Assembly: GCF_022288825.1 (NCBI RefSeq)
Contig: NZ_JAKOOW010000036.1
Coordinates: 1,917-44,429, forward strand
Direction of reading: 5' to 3'
Length of the DNA stretch: 42,513 bases
Source of the DNA: Kingella pumchi
GTDB taxonomy: Bacteria; Pseudomonadota; Gammaproteobacteria; Burkholderiales; Neisseriaceae
The translations under genes were made by a program, and so were the position numbers. Shown piece by piece: positions 31,551-38,986 of this stretch. Position 1 is the first letter of the stretch, and each line of letters opens with the position of its first letter. The notes beneath the pieces were generated by a model. That model saw only the letters and a list, made by a program, of their open reading frames with translations. It was not told the origin of the DNA and did not search any database.

Positions 31551-32305
31551 TGAAAATCCAAGCCCTGACCCTGTTTCCCGAAATGTTTGCCGCCATCGGC
31601 GAATACGGCGTAACCGGACGGGCGGCCAAACAAGGCATCTGGTCGTTTTGCGCCATCAACCCGCGCCGCTTTGCCGACAACCGTTTGGGCTATATCGACG
31701 ACCGTCCTTTCGGCGGCGGCCCCGGCATGATTATGATGGCGCCGCCGCTACAGGCGGCAATCGACGAAGCCGTGGCCAACTGCAGCGGCAATCCCGCCAG
31801 TCGCCGCGTGATTTATCTCAGCCCGCAGGGCGCGCCGCTCACCCACCAAAAAGTGAGCGAACTTGCCGGCTACGACAATCTGATACTGCTTTGCGGCCGT
31901 TATGAAGGCGTGGACGAGCGCCTGTTGCAAAGCAGTGTTGATGAAGAAATATCCGTTGGCGATTTCGTCGTATCCGGCGGCGAGTTGCCGGCGATGATGC
32001 TGATGGATGCCGTGTTACGGTTGATTCCGGGGGTATTGGGCGACATCGAGTCTGCCGCGCAAGACTCGTTTGCCAACGGTCTTTTGGACTGCCCGCACTA
32101 CACCCGGCCCAGCGAATTTTGCGGTATGGCCGTTCCCGAGGTTTTAAAATCGGGCAACCATGCCGCAATCGCGGAATGGCGCTTGGAACAGGCGCTGCGC
32201 CGCACTTTGAACCGCCGCCCCGATTTGTTGGAGGGGCGCGCATTGATCCCACAGGAAGCCCGATTGCTGCAAAAGATTCTGTCCGAGCAGCAGGATAAGG
32301 CATAA
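31550..32305 (+). CDS. trmD: tRNA (guanine-37-N1)-methyltransferase TrmD
   Basis: TrmD methylates G37 of tRNAs with SAM and so prevents +1 frameshifting. The 251-residue protein begins MKIQALTLFPEMFAAIGEYG and has the trefoil-knot SAM site LLCGRYEGVDERLLQ (about residues 110-124). GDFVVSGGELPAMMLMDAVLRLIPGVLG follows, with the conserved GELP. The ATG at 31550 overlaps the rimM stop, and the encoded start matches the family better than an upstream in-frame start at 31532. Confidence 0.98.
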   Translation: MKIQALTLFPEMFAAIGEYGVTGRAAKQGIWSFCAINPRRFADNRLGYIDDRPFGGGPGMIMMAPPLQAAIDEAVANCSGNPASRRVIYLSPQGAPLTHQKVSELAGYDNLILLCGRYEGVDERLLQSSVDEEISVGDFVVSGGELPAMMLMDAVLRLIPGVLGDIESAAQDSFANGLLDCPHYTRPSEFCGMAVPEVLKSGNHAAIAEWRLEQALRRTLNRRPDLLEGRALIPQEARLLQKILSEQQDKA

Positions 32306-32330
32306 TCCAATTATATTCAGGAGTTTTCAC

Positions 32331-32705
32331 ATGAATCTGATCCAACAGTTAGAGCAGGAAGAAATCGCCCGCTTGAACAAAGACATCCCCGCTTTCGCCC
32401 CCGGTGACACCGTTGTGGTGTGGGTGCGCGTGGTAGAGGGCAACCGTACCCGTCTGCAGGCCTATGAAGGTGTGGTGATTTCCCGCCGCAACCGCGGTCT
32501 GAACAGCAACTTCATCGTGCGCAAAATCTCCAGCGGCGAAGGCGTGGAACGTACTTTCCCGCTGTACTCTCCCCGCGTGGAAAAAATCGAAGTCAAACGC
32601 CGCGGCGACGTACGCCGTGCCAAGCTGTACTACCTGCGCGGCCTGACCGGCAAAGCCGCACGCATCAAAGAAAAACTGCCTGCCCGCAAACAGCAGCAAG
32701 ACTAA
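32331..32705 (+). CDS. rplS: Ribosomal protein bL19
   Basis: This is the 124-residue large-subunit protein at the 30S-50S interface. It contains FAPGDTVVVWVRVVEGNRTR, QAYEGVVISRRNRGLNSNFIVRKISSGEGVERTFPLYSP and the basic C-terminal RRAKLYYLRGLTGKAARIKE. It has an AGGAG ribosome-binding site and is the last gene of the operon, ended by a conventional terminator. Confidence 0.98.
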   Translation: MNLIQQLEQEEIARLNKDIPAFAPGDTVVVWVRVVEGNRTRLQAYEGVVISRRNRGLNSNFIVRKISSGEGVERTFPLYSPRVEKIEVKRRGDVRRAKLYYLRGLTGKAARIKEKLPARKQQQD

Positions 32706-32714
32706 GTTTGGTGC

Positions 32715-32749
32715 AAAAACCCGTTTCCATTATCCGGAAACGGGTTTTT
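32715..32749 (+). terminator. Intrinsic terminator of the rpsP-rplS operon
   Basis: A 14-bp perfect stem (32715-32728 with 32736-32749) and a 7-base loop end in TTTTT. It is not made from uptake sequences. Confidence 0.9.
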
Positions 32750-32766
32750 GTTGGTACCGGTACGCA

Positions 32767-32799
32767 AAAGGCAGCCTGAAAACTTCTCAGGCTGCCTTT
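32767..32799. terminator. Uptake-sequence hairpin after ispA
   Basis: A 13-bp perfect stem (32767-32779 with 32787-32799) serves the convergent ispA. A second, ordinary terminator stands on the rplS side. Confidence 0.7.
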
Positions 32800-32810
32800 A
32801 TTGTTTTGGT

Positions 32811-33707
32811 TTAATGGCTGCGTGCGGTTACGAAACGGGCAAGGCTGCGCAGATGCTCTGCCCGTTCGTCAAACGCCTGCAGCTGTGCCAGCGCTTCAGC
32901 TACCAGCTCTTCGGCATAGCGGCGGGCGGCGTCCAGCCCCATCAGTTTCACATAGGTCGGTTTGTCGGCCTCGGCGTCTTTGCCGGCGGTTTTGCCCAGC
33001 GTCGCGGTGTCGGCGCTGCAGTCGAGCACGTCGTCCACCACTTGGAAGGCCAGGCCGAGACAGGCAGCGTAGCGGTCGAGCTTTTCCAGCGCGGCATCAT
33101 CCAAGTCGGGGCAGCTTAAAGCGCCCAGCAGCACGGCGGCACGAATCAGCGCGCCGGTTTTCAGGCGGTGCATCGCTTCCAGTTCGGTTTGTGACAGCGA
33201 TTTGCCGACATTGTCCAAATCCACCGCCTGCCCGCCGGCCATGCCGAGACTGCCGGATGCTGCGGCCAGCGTGCGGATCATGTGCAGCTGGCGGTCGGCA
33301 GGCAGGCCGTTGGTTTGCGACAGCAGCTCGAAAGCCAGCGTTTGCAGCGCATCGCCGGTGAGCAGGGCGGTCGCTTCGCCGTAGCGGACGTGGCAGGTGG
33401 GCTTGCCGCGGCGCAGGGTGTCGTTATCCATGGCCGGCATATCGTCGTGCACCAGCGAGTAAACGTGGATGCATTCGACCGCCGCCGCCGCCTGCTCGCA
33501 GGCAGCCTGAACGCTCTTGCCCAGTTCGGCCGCCGCCAGCACCAGCAGCGGGCGCAGGCGTTTGCCGCCGTCCAAAACCGCATAACGCATCGCCTGATGC
33601 AGGCTTTCAGGCTGCTTTGATGCCGCGGGCAAAACCCGTTCTAAAATCAGCTCGGTCTGCGCGCGGGCGCGGCTTTGCCAGCCTGAAAAATCATTCTTTG
33701 CCGTCAA
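32811..33707 (-). CDS. ispA: Farnesyl diphosphate synthase (IspA)
   Basis: IspA joins two isopentenyl diphosphates to dimethylallyl diphosphate to give farnesyl diphosphate. The 298-residue protein has GGKRLRP (about 47), the first aspartate-rich motif LVHDDMPAMDND with two residues between the Asp pairs (about 83), TGDALQTLAFELLS, and the second motif FQVVDDVLDCSADTATLGK. Uptake sequences encode KQPESLHQ and part of VQAACEQ. Its start overlaps the end of xseB by 17 bases, the usual xseB-ispA coupling. ispB, the longer-chain synthase, lies 1.2 kb away on the other strand. Confidence 0.95.
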   Translation of the reverse strand: MTAKNDFSGWQSRARAQTELILERVLPAASKQPESLHQAMRYAVLDGGKRLRPLLVLAAAELGKSVQAACEQAAAAVECIHVYSLVHDDMPAMDNDTLRRGKPTCHVRYGEATALLTGDALQTLAFELLSQTNGLPADRQLHMIRTLAAASGSLGMAGGQAVDLDNVGKSLSQTELEAMHRLKTGALIRAAVLLGALSCPDLDDAALEKLDRYAACLGLAFQVVDDVLDCSADTATLGKTAGKDAEADKPTYVKLMGLDAARRYAEELVAEALAQLQAFDERAEHLRSLARFVTARSH

Positions 33708-33921
33708 GATCCAGCTCCTTTAATCCGTCCGCATCCAATACCTGCAGTTTTTGTTCGACCTGCGCCAGTTTGTTCTGGCAAAAGCGCACCAGTTCGCTGC
33801 CTTCCTGATAGGCGGCCAGCGCTTCTTCCAGCGGCAGGCTGCTGCCCTGCATCGCTTCGGTAATCGCTTCCAGCCGCGCCAGAGCGTCTTCAAAAGTTTT
33901 CGGGGTGGTTTTGCGCGTCAT
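33691..33921 (-). CDS. xseB: Exonuclease VII small subunit
   Basis: The 76-residue helical XseB subunit binds several to one XseA in exonuclease VII. It has FEDALARLEAITEAMQGSSLPLEEALAAYQEGSELVRFCQNKLAQVEQKLQVL, almost family consensus. The end overlaps ispA by 17 bases. A minus-strand TATAAT (33964-33969) about 45 bases upstream could be the -10 of the xseB-ispA unit. XseA is not in the window. Confidence 0.96.
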   Translation of the reverse strand: MTRKTTPKTFEDALARLEAITEAMQGSSLPLEEALAAYQEGSELVRFCQNKLAQVEQKLQVLDADGLKELDLDGKE

Positions 33922-34046
33922 GCTTGTGTTCCCGTGTCGGGTAGTCGGAGATTAAAGGCGGCGATTATAAGCCATAAAGGATTGCAGGCAGCCTGAAAGC
34001 GAGTGCGGGGCTTAAAACGGGACAACAAAAGGCAGCCAATAAAACT

Positions 34047-34075
34047 TTGACAAAACATCCAGCTAATGGAATAAT
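34047..34075 (+). promoter_or_regulatory. Sigma-70 promoter of rplU-rpmA
   Basis: A perfect TTGACA (34047-34052), a 17-base spacer and AATAAT (34070-34075) lie about 60 bases before the rplU start. Confidence 0.85.
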
Positions 34076-34137
34076 CCGCCCCTTTCGCGCATGGGGCGCG
34101 GAAAATTTTTTTACCGAACAACTACACGGAGTTGAGT

Positions 34138-34446
34138 ATGTACGCGGTCATAAAAACCGGCGGCAAGCAGTATAAAGTTGCCGTTGGCGAAAAATTGAAA
34201 GTAGAACAGATACCTGCCGAACTCGACAGCCAAATCGAACTGACCGAAGTTCTGATGATTGCTGACGGCGAGTCTGTAAAAGTAGGCGCACCCTTTATCG
34301 AAGGTGCGAAAGTAACGGCTAAAGTAGTGGCACACGGACGCGGCGAGAAAATCCGCATTTTCAAAATGCGCCGCCGCAAACACTACCAAAAACGCCAAGG
34401 CCACCGCCAGAATTTCACCCAAATCGAAATCGTGGCCATCGCCTGA
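34138..34446 (+). CDS. rplU: Ribosomal protein bL21
   Basis: This is the 102-residue large-subunit protein. MYAVIKTGGKQYKVAVGEKL, VGAPFIEGAKVTAKV and the RNA-binding KIRIFKMRRRKHYQKRQGHRQ segment are conserved. I chose the ATG at 34138 after GGAGTTGAGT; the upstream in-frame TTG at 34132 would add two residues. rpmA follows after 34 bases, the near-universal rplU-rpmA pair. Confidence 0.98.
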   Translation: MYAVIKTGGKQYKVAVGEKLKVEQIPAELDSQIELTEVLMIADGESVKVGAPFIEGAKVTAKVVAHGRGEKIRIFKMRRRKHYQKRQGHRQNFTQIEIVAIA

Positions 34447-34480
34447 TTACCCGTTCACCACAGTTTAAGGAGTATTAAAC

Positions 34481-34750
34481 ATGGCAACCAAAAAAGCCGG
34501 CGGTAGCTCTAAAAACGGCCGCGATTCAGAAGCCAAACGCCTGGGCGTGAAAGCCTACGGCAACGAACTGATCCCTGCAGGTTCCATCATCGTGCGCCAG
34601 CGCGGTACCAAATTCCATGCCGGCGACAACGTAGGCATGGGCAAAGACCATACCCTGTTCGCCAAAGTGGACGGCTATGTGGAATTCGCCGTAAAAGGCC
34701 GCCTGAACCGCAAAACTGTCAGCGTCCGCCCCTACACCGGCGAGAACTAA
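34481..34750 (+). CDS. rpmA: Ribosomal protein bL27
   Basis: This is the 89-residue protein whose N-terminus reaches the peptidyl-transferase centre. It starts MATKKAGGSSKNGRDSEAKR, with the mature AxKKA-type N-terminus and no leader to cleave. RLGVKAYGNELIPAGSIIVRQRGT and HAGDNVGMGKDHTLFA follow. A perfect AAGGAG ribosome-binding site precedes it. A conventional terminator at 34765 closes the operon before ispB. Confidence 0.98.
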   Translation: MATKKAGGSSKNGRDSEAKRLGVKAYGNELIPAGSIIVRQRGTKFHAGDNVGMGKDHTLFAKVDGYVEFAVKGRLNRKTVSVRPYTGEN

Positions 34751-34764
34751 ACCGCAGTTTTCCC

Positions 34765-34792
34765 GCCCTGCCCGTCAAACGGCAGGGCTTTT
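34765..34792 (+). terminator. Intrinsic terminator of rplU-rpmA
   Basis: GCCCTGCC (34765-34772) pairs with GGCAGGGC (34781-34788) around an 8-base loop and is followed by TTTT. Confidence 0.85.
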
Positions 34793-34833
34793 GCTTGCCC
34801 GCGTGAAGCAGCCTGAAAATAGCCGGCAGCGGG

Positions 34834-34862
34834 CAGACAAGCGCCGTGCCAGCCTGTATAAT
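34834..34862 (+). promoter_or_regulatory. Probable ispB promoter
   Basis: A perfect TATAAT (34857-34862) lies 17 bases after CAGACA (34834-34839, 4 of 6) and 43 bases before the ispB start. Confidence 0.6.
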
Positions 34863-34905
34863 CCGCCCCTTTGTTTAACCCGCCGCCTCTTGCGAAAGCA
34901 CCACC

Positions 34906-35880
34906 ATGCTGTACAGCCTGCCTTATTTCCAGCAACATCTCGATGCCGATTTGGAACGTGTCAATGCGGTCATCGGCAAGGCCGTGCAGTCGGAAGTGGC
35001 GCTGATTTCGCAGATCGGCAGCTACATCATCAGCGCCGGCGGCAAGCGGCTGCGCCCCATCATCACCATTCTCGCCGGCAAAGTGCTGGGCTACGACGAC
35101 GACAAACTCTACTCGCTGGCGGCAATGGTTGAATTTATCCACACATCCACCCTGCTGCATGATGATGTAGTCGATGAAAGCGAGCTGCGCCGCGGCCGCG
35201 CCACCGCCAATAATCTGTTCGGCAACGCCGCCGCCGTGCTGGTGGGCGACTTTCTCTACACCCGCGCCTTCCAGCTGATGGTCGGCTCGGGCAGCCTGAA
35301 AATCCTGGATGTGATGGCCGATGCCACCAACATCATCGCCGAAGGTGAAGTGATGCAGCTGATGAACATCGGCAATACCGACATCAGCGAAAGCCAGTAT
35401 CTGCAGGTTATCCAGTACAAAACCGCCAAGCTCTTTGAAGCCGCCGCCCAAGTCGGCGCGATTCTTGCCGGCGCCGATGCCACGCAGGAGCAGGCACTGA
35501 AAGACTACGGTATGTACGTCGGCACCGCCTTCCAGATTATCGACGACGTGCTCGATTATTCCGGCAGCCCCGAGCAGATTGGCAAAAACGTCGGCGACGA
35601 TTTGGCCGAAGGCAAGCCTACCCTGCCGCTGATTTACCTGATGCGCCGGGGCAGCGCCGAAGCCGCCGCCGACGTGCGCCACGCGCTCACCCACGCCGAC
35701 CGCAGCTATTTCGACAAAATCCACGCCCACGTGCTCGCATCCGACGCGCTGGCCTACTGCACCGCGCAGGCGCGCCAAGCCGCCGAACGCGCCGCCGCCT
35801 GCCTTGAAGCGCTGCCGGATAACGAAGTGCGCCGCGCCATGCGCGATCTGGCAGAGCTGTCGGTAGCCCGTCTCTCTTAA
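34906..35880 (+). CDS. ispB: Octaprenyl diphosphate synthase (IspB)
   Basis: IspB makes the long isoprenoid side chain of ubiquinone. The 324-residue protein has GGKRLRPIITIL (about 46), the first aspartate-rich motif LLHDDVVDESELRRG (about 83), TRAFQLMVGSGSLKILDVM and the second motif FQIIDDVLDYSGSPEQIGKNVGDDL (about 205). The small residues before the first motif allow a long chain. An uptake sequence encodes SGSLKIL. The chain length (C40) is inferred from the family and position, not visible directly. Confidence 0.94.
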   Translation: MLYSLPYFQQHLDADLERVNAVIGKAVQSEVALISQIGSYIISAGGKRLRPIITILAGKVLGYDDDKLYSLAAMVEFIHTSTLLHDDVVDESELRRGRATANNLFGNAAAVLVGDFLYTRAFQLMVGSGSLKILDVMADATNIIAEGEVMQLMNIGNTDISESQYLQVIQYKTAKLFEAAAQVGAILAGADATQEQALKDYGMYVGTAFQIIDDVLDYSGSPEQIGKNVGDDLAEGKPTLPLIYLMRRGSAEAAADVRHALTHADRSYFDKIHAHVLASDALAYCTAQARQAAERAAACLEALPDNEVRRAMRDLAELSVARLS

Positions 35881-35898
35881 CCGTCTTTTCTGCAAAAC

Positions 35899-35973
35899 CT
35901 CGCCGTAGTTCAACGGATAGAACGTATGCCTCCTAAGCGTAAAATACAGGTTCGATTCCTGTCGGCGAGGCCA
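35899..35973 (+). tRNA. tRNA-Arg (anticodon CCU)
   Basis: The 75 bases fold as a full cloverleaf. The acceptor CTCGCCG pairs with CGGCGAG, then discriminator G and an encoded CCA. The D stem is GTTC/GAAC. The anticodon stem TATGC/GCGTA surrounds the loop CTCCTAA (anticodon CCT in DNA), and the T arm is ACAGG-TTCGATT-CCTGT. It reads AGG codons. It follows ispB by 18 bases. I see no integrated element next to it. Confidence 0.97.
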
Positions 35974-36104
35974 ATCTTTTTCGGGCGTAAAGCTCGTTTC
36001 TTGTTTTCTCCCGTCCTGTTTTCTGTTATTTTTGCCGCGCCAGCCGCTTTCAGGCTGCCTGCCGTATCCTTGCGGCAGCATAAACACACACAGGAGAAAT
36101 CATC

Positions 36105-37151
36105 ATGCGTCGTTTATTGTCCCAACTGTCTTTCCCGCTGGTTCAGGCGCCGATGGCCTACGCGCAAGGCGTGGAGCTGACCGCCGCCGTCTGCCGCGCC
36201 GGCGCGCTCGGTTCGCTGCCGGCGGCGATGTTCGCGCCCGATACTTTGGATGCCGCGCTGCACGAATTGCGCAGTTTGATTGGGGATGCGCCCTACAATC
36301 TCAATTTTTTCGCCCACCGCCCGCAATCGGTTACTGCCGAACAGCGGGCGACTTGGCATCGGCTGCTGGCGCCGCATCTGGCGCGTTTTGGCCTGGCCGA
36401 AAGCGATATTCCCACCGATGCCGGCCGCAATCCCTTTGACGAGGCGATGTTGGAAGTGGTGCGCCGCCACCGGCCGGCGGTGGTCAGTTTTCATTTCGGC
36501 CTGCCGCAAAGCAGCCTGCTGACGGCCGTGAAAGACAGCGGCGCGCTGGTGCTCGGCAATGCCACTACCGCCGATGAAGCGCGCTGGCTGGAAGGGCAGG
36601 GCGCGGACGGCATTATCGTGCAGGGGCTGGAAGCCGGCGGCCACCGCGGCATGTTTTTATCGTCTGATTTGACGCGCCAGAGCGGCCTGTTTGCCCTGCT
36701 GCCGAATGTCCGCCGCGCGGTGTCGCTGCCGCTGATTGCCGCCGGCGGCATCAGCGATTCCGCCGCGGTGCGGGCGGCGCTAGATTTGGGTGCCGACGCC
36801 GTCCAATGCGGCAGCGCCTTTCTGCTGGCCGACGAAGCCAAAACCAGCCCCGCCTACCGCGCCGCGCTGCAAAGCCCGCAGGCGGCCGATACCGTGCTGA
36901 CCAATCTGTTTAGCGGCGGCATCGCCCGCGGCATCCGCAGCGCCTATATCGACGAAGCCGGCCCGATCCATCCCGCCGCCCTGCCGTTTCCGCAGGCCGG
37001 AGCCGCCGCCGGATTATTGCGCCGCGCCGCCGAGCAGGCCGGCAGCAGCGAATATTCGTCGTTCTGGGCGGGGCAAAACGTATTGGCGGCACGGCCGGGC
37101 AGCGCCGCCAAAATCGTTGCCAGACTGGCCGCCGGCTTTCAGGCAGCCTGA
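36105..37151 (+). CDS. Nitronate monooxygenase
   Basis: This is an FMN-dependent TIM-barrel oxidase of the 2-nitropropane dioxygenase family; relatives detoxify propionate-3-nitronate. The 348-residue protein begins FPLVQAPMAYAQGVELTAAVCRAGALGSLPA. It has PYNLNFFAH, VVSFHFGLP and the flavin-phosphate/catalytic segment ADGIIVQGLEAGGHRGMF (His near residue 182). LIAAGGISDSAAVRAALDLGADAVQCGSAF follows. The C-terminus FQAA-stop is supplied by an uptake sequence. The ribosome-binding site is ACAGGAGAA. Substrate not determinable from sequence. Confidence 0.92.
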   Translation: MRRLLSQLSFPLVQAPMAYAQGVELTAAVCRAGALGSLPAAMFAPDTLDAALHELRSLIGDAPYNLNFFAHRPQSVTAEQRATWHRLLAPHLARFGLAESDIPTDAGRNPFDEAMLEVVRRHRPAVVSFHFGLPQSSLLTAVKDSGALVLGNATTADEARWLEGQGADGIIVQGLEAGGHRGMFLSSDLTRQSGLFALLPNVRRAVSLPLIAAGGISDSAAVRAALDLGADAVQCGSAFLLADEAKTSPAYRAALQSPQAADTVLTNLFSGGIARGIRSAYIDEAGPIHPAALPFPQAGAAAGLLRRAAEQAGSSEYSSFWAGQNVLAARPGSAAKIVARLAAGFQAA

Positions 37152-37184
37152 AACCGCCGCTTGGGCAGCCTGAAACGCCCAATC

Positions 37185-37207
37185 CGCCGCCAACGCGGCG
37201 ATTTTTT
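37185..37207 (+). terminator. Intrinsic terminator of the nitronate monooxygenase gene
   Basis: CGCCGC (37185-37190) pairs with GCGGCG (37195-37200) around CAAC and is followed by A and six T. Confidence 0.8.
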
Positions 37208-37218
37208 CGTGCGGCGCT

Positions 37219-37266
37219 GTTTTCAGGCTGCTTTTGTCTATGTCAGTCGTCAGGCAGCCTGAAAAC
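37219..37266. repeat. Inverted uptake-sequence pair
   Basis: GTTTTCAGGCTGC (37219-37231) and its complement (37254-37266) flank 22 bases. It follows an intrinsic terminator, so it is probably redundant for termination. Confidence 0.65.
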
Positions 37267-37553
37267 TGCGGCAAAACACGGCATTTGGGCTGCCGCGCAA
37301 AACCGAACCCGCACCGCGGCTTTTAGTCAAGCGGCTGATGCGTCTGCCTTACCTTTTCTAATGGTTCTTAACCCGTTATTGCATGAAATCGGGTAGAATG
37401 CCCGAGTTTTTATGGTGCGCGCGCAACACTAGGCGGCGCACTTCCATTTGGCCGGCGCCCAAACGGCTTTCCGGCACACTCTTTCGCGGCTGCGGCCGCT
37501 CCCGACCAATACAGCAGGCTGCTTGCCGCAGCCTGAAACGATTGCGGACGAAT

Positions 37554-38657
37554 ATGAATCTCTTCAAACAACTATGCGGCACGGCCTGCTGCCTGCTCGG
37601 CCTGCTGGCACTGCCCGCCACGGTCTCGGCGGCGCCCGCCAAGAAGCCCGCCAAAACCGCGGCCAAGCCGGCCGAAAAGAAAACCGACAAAAAATCCGAT
37701 AAGGCCGACGCCAAAAAAGACAGCAAAAAAGCAGCCAAACCCGCTGCCGACAAAACCCCAAACGCCAAAGGCAAAGCTGCAGACAAAAACAAAAAAAACG
37801 ACCAAGACACCCGCAAAGACAAAAACCAAGACAAAGCAAAAAAAGCTAAAGACAGCGCCAAAGACAAAGCCCGCGACGCCAAAAACGGCAAAACCAAAGA
37901 AAAGCAGCCTGAAAGCGCCAAAACCAAAGAAAAAGAACGCGGCAAGCCCGCCGGCAAAGCCCAGGCAAAAAAGCCGGCCGACGATCCGCTGCATTCCATC
38001 ATCAGCCGCAAAAGCAAAACCGTCCCACATACGCCGGCGCCCAAAGCGGAGCCCAAGCCCGATACGGCAGCCAAGCCGGACGAAACGCCGAAGTCGTCTG
38101 CCAATAATTCCCCCGATCACGACGAACTCGACCGCCTGATTGCGCGCAAAAGCGACGAAGCGAAAAAAAGCCGTTCCGCCGAAGTCGCCGCCGCGCCGGC
38201 GCGCAAAGAGAGCGACAAAGAAAACGCTACCGAAGACAAACGCCCAATCAGCAAGGGCGATGCCGACGAGTTGATCGGCAACGCCATGGGTCTGATCGGC
38301 GTCGCCTACCGCTTCGGCGGCACTTCGCCCAGCACCGGCTTCGATTGCAGCGGCTTTATGCAGCACATTTTCCGCAAAGCCTTCGCCGTCAATCTGCCGC
38401 GCACGTCCGCCGAGCAGGCGCGCGTCGGCACTTATGTTGCCCGCACCGATCTGCAGCCGGGCGACATGGTGTTCTTCCGCACCCACGGTTCGCGCATTTC
38501 CCACGTCGGCATGTATGTCGGCAACAACCGCTTTATCCACGCGCCGCGTACCGGCAAGCGCATCGAAATCGTCAGTCTGTCAAACAAATACTGGAACGCC
38601 CGTTACGCCACCGCCCGCCGCGTGAAGCGCAACAACGCCGACCGTTTCGTCCGCTGA
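37554..38657 (+). CDS. Secreted NlpC/P60 cysteine peptidase with a lysine/alanine-rich linker
   Basis: The 367-residue precursor has a Sec signal peptide (MNLFKQLCGTACCLLGLLALPATVSA). About 200 residues of low-complexity linker follow, dominated by Lys, Ala, Asp and Pro. The C-terminal NlpC/P60 domain (about 240-350) has catalytic Cys265 in FDCSGFM, His317 in SHVGMYVG and His329 in FIHAP. Such enzymes cut peptide stems of peptidoglycan in the periplasm. The basic linker could bind wall polymers or span the periplasm. An uptake sequence encodes EKQPESAK in the linker, and a run of eight A occurs at 37791-37798. The start follows a DUS-containing leader. Confidence 0.88.
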   Translation: MNLFKQLCGTACCLLGLLALPATVSAAPAKKPAKTAAKPAEKKTDKKSDKADAKKDSKKAAKPAADKTPNAKGKAADKNKKNDQDTRKDKNQDKAKKAKDSAKDKARDAKNGKTKEKQPESAKTKEKERGKPAGKAQAKKPADDPLHSIISRKSKTVPHTPAPKAEPKPDTAAKPDETPKSSANNSPDHDELDRLIARKSDEAKKSRSAEVAAAPARKESDKENATEDKRPISKGDADELIGNAMGLIGVAYRFGGTSPSTGFDCSGFMQHIFRKAFAVNLPRTSAEQARVGTYVARTDLQPGDMVFFRTHGSRISHVGMYVGNNRFIHAPRTGKRIEIVSLSNKYWNARYATARRVKRNNADRFVR

Positions 38658-38679
38658 TCCCGCTCACTTAAGGAAGACT

Positions 38680-38901
38680 ATGCCGCAACCCAAAATGCCG
38701 GTTTGGTACGGCGACGACGGCGAAATCGTCTCGTGTACCGAAAAAATCAAAGTGATGGAGCAAAACATGGGCGAGCTTTTTCAGGCTGCCCAAGACGCTT
38801 TTGAAGACGGCCTGCTGATGGGCTGCAGCGAGCGCCAGCTGCGCGAATATCTGGCCGCGCTGATGGCAGCGGTGGACAATCCCTACCGCAAAAAGCCCTA
38901 A
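38680..38901 (+). CDS. Conserved-looking small protein of unknown function
   Basis: I do not recognise this 73-residue protein. It begins MPQPKMPVWYGDDGEIVSCTEK, is acidic in the middle (two Cys, at about residues 19 and 49) and looks mostly helical, with no signal peptide or membrane segment. The helix MGELFQAAQDAFEDGLLMGC is partly encoded by an uptake sequence (LFQAAQ). It has a good ribosome-binding site (AAGGAAG) 22 bases after the NlpC/P60 gene and precedes dnaQ, so it may be co-transcribed with either. Codon use resembles the neighbours. Confidence 0.75.
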   Translation: MPQPKMPVWYGDDGEIVSCTEKIKVMEQNMGELFQAAQDAFEDGLLMGCSERQLREYLAALMAAVDNPYRKKP

Positions 38902-38919
38902 GTTCCATATCTGCCGCCG

Positions 38920-38936
38920 TTTCAGGCTGCCTGAAA
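38920..38936. repeat. 17-base uptake-sequence palindrome
   Basis: TTTCAGGCTGCCTGAAA in the short gap upstream of dnaQ. Confidence 0.8.
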
Positions 38937-38986
38937 AACCGCCCGTAGCGGCGGTTTGCCGTTTATCCCCAACCGAAAGCATCCGC

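Larger units (their letters stand above)
37152..37553. other. Gene-free interval before the NlpC/P60 gene
   Basis: These 402 bases contain a small intrinsic terminator (37185-37207), single uptake sequences, and a 13-bp inverted uptake pair (37219-37231 with 37254-37266). A possible -10 element TAGAAT (37394-37399) has no good -35. An open frame runs in from 37383, but its codons before 37554 show no recognisable protein. Confidence 0.6.

Noticed and set aside
35135..35143. A perfect TTATCCACA inside ispB
   Set aside because: It encodes conserved residues (F-I-H-T) before the aspartate-rich motif, so it is explained by the protein; a lone box in coding DNA is weak evidence for DnaA control.
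35899..36104. tRNA-Arg as an integration site for a mobile element
   Set aside because: No integrase, no repeated tRNA 3' end and no foreign-looking genes follow; ordinary housekeeping genes flank it.
37383..37553. An upstream extension of the NlpC/P60 gene
   Set aside because: The 57 extra residues have no similarity and would bury a clear Sec signal peptide that begins at 37554.
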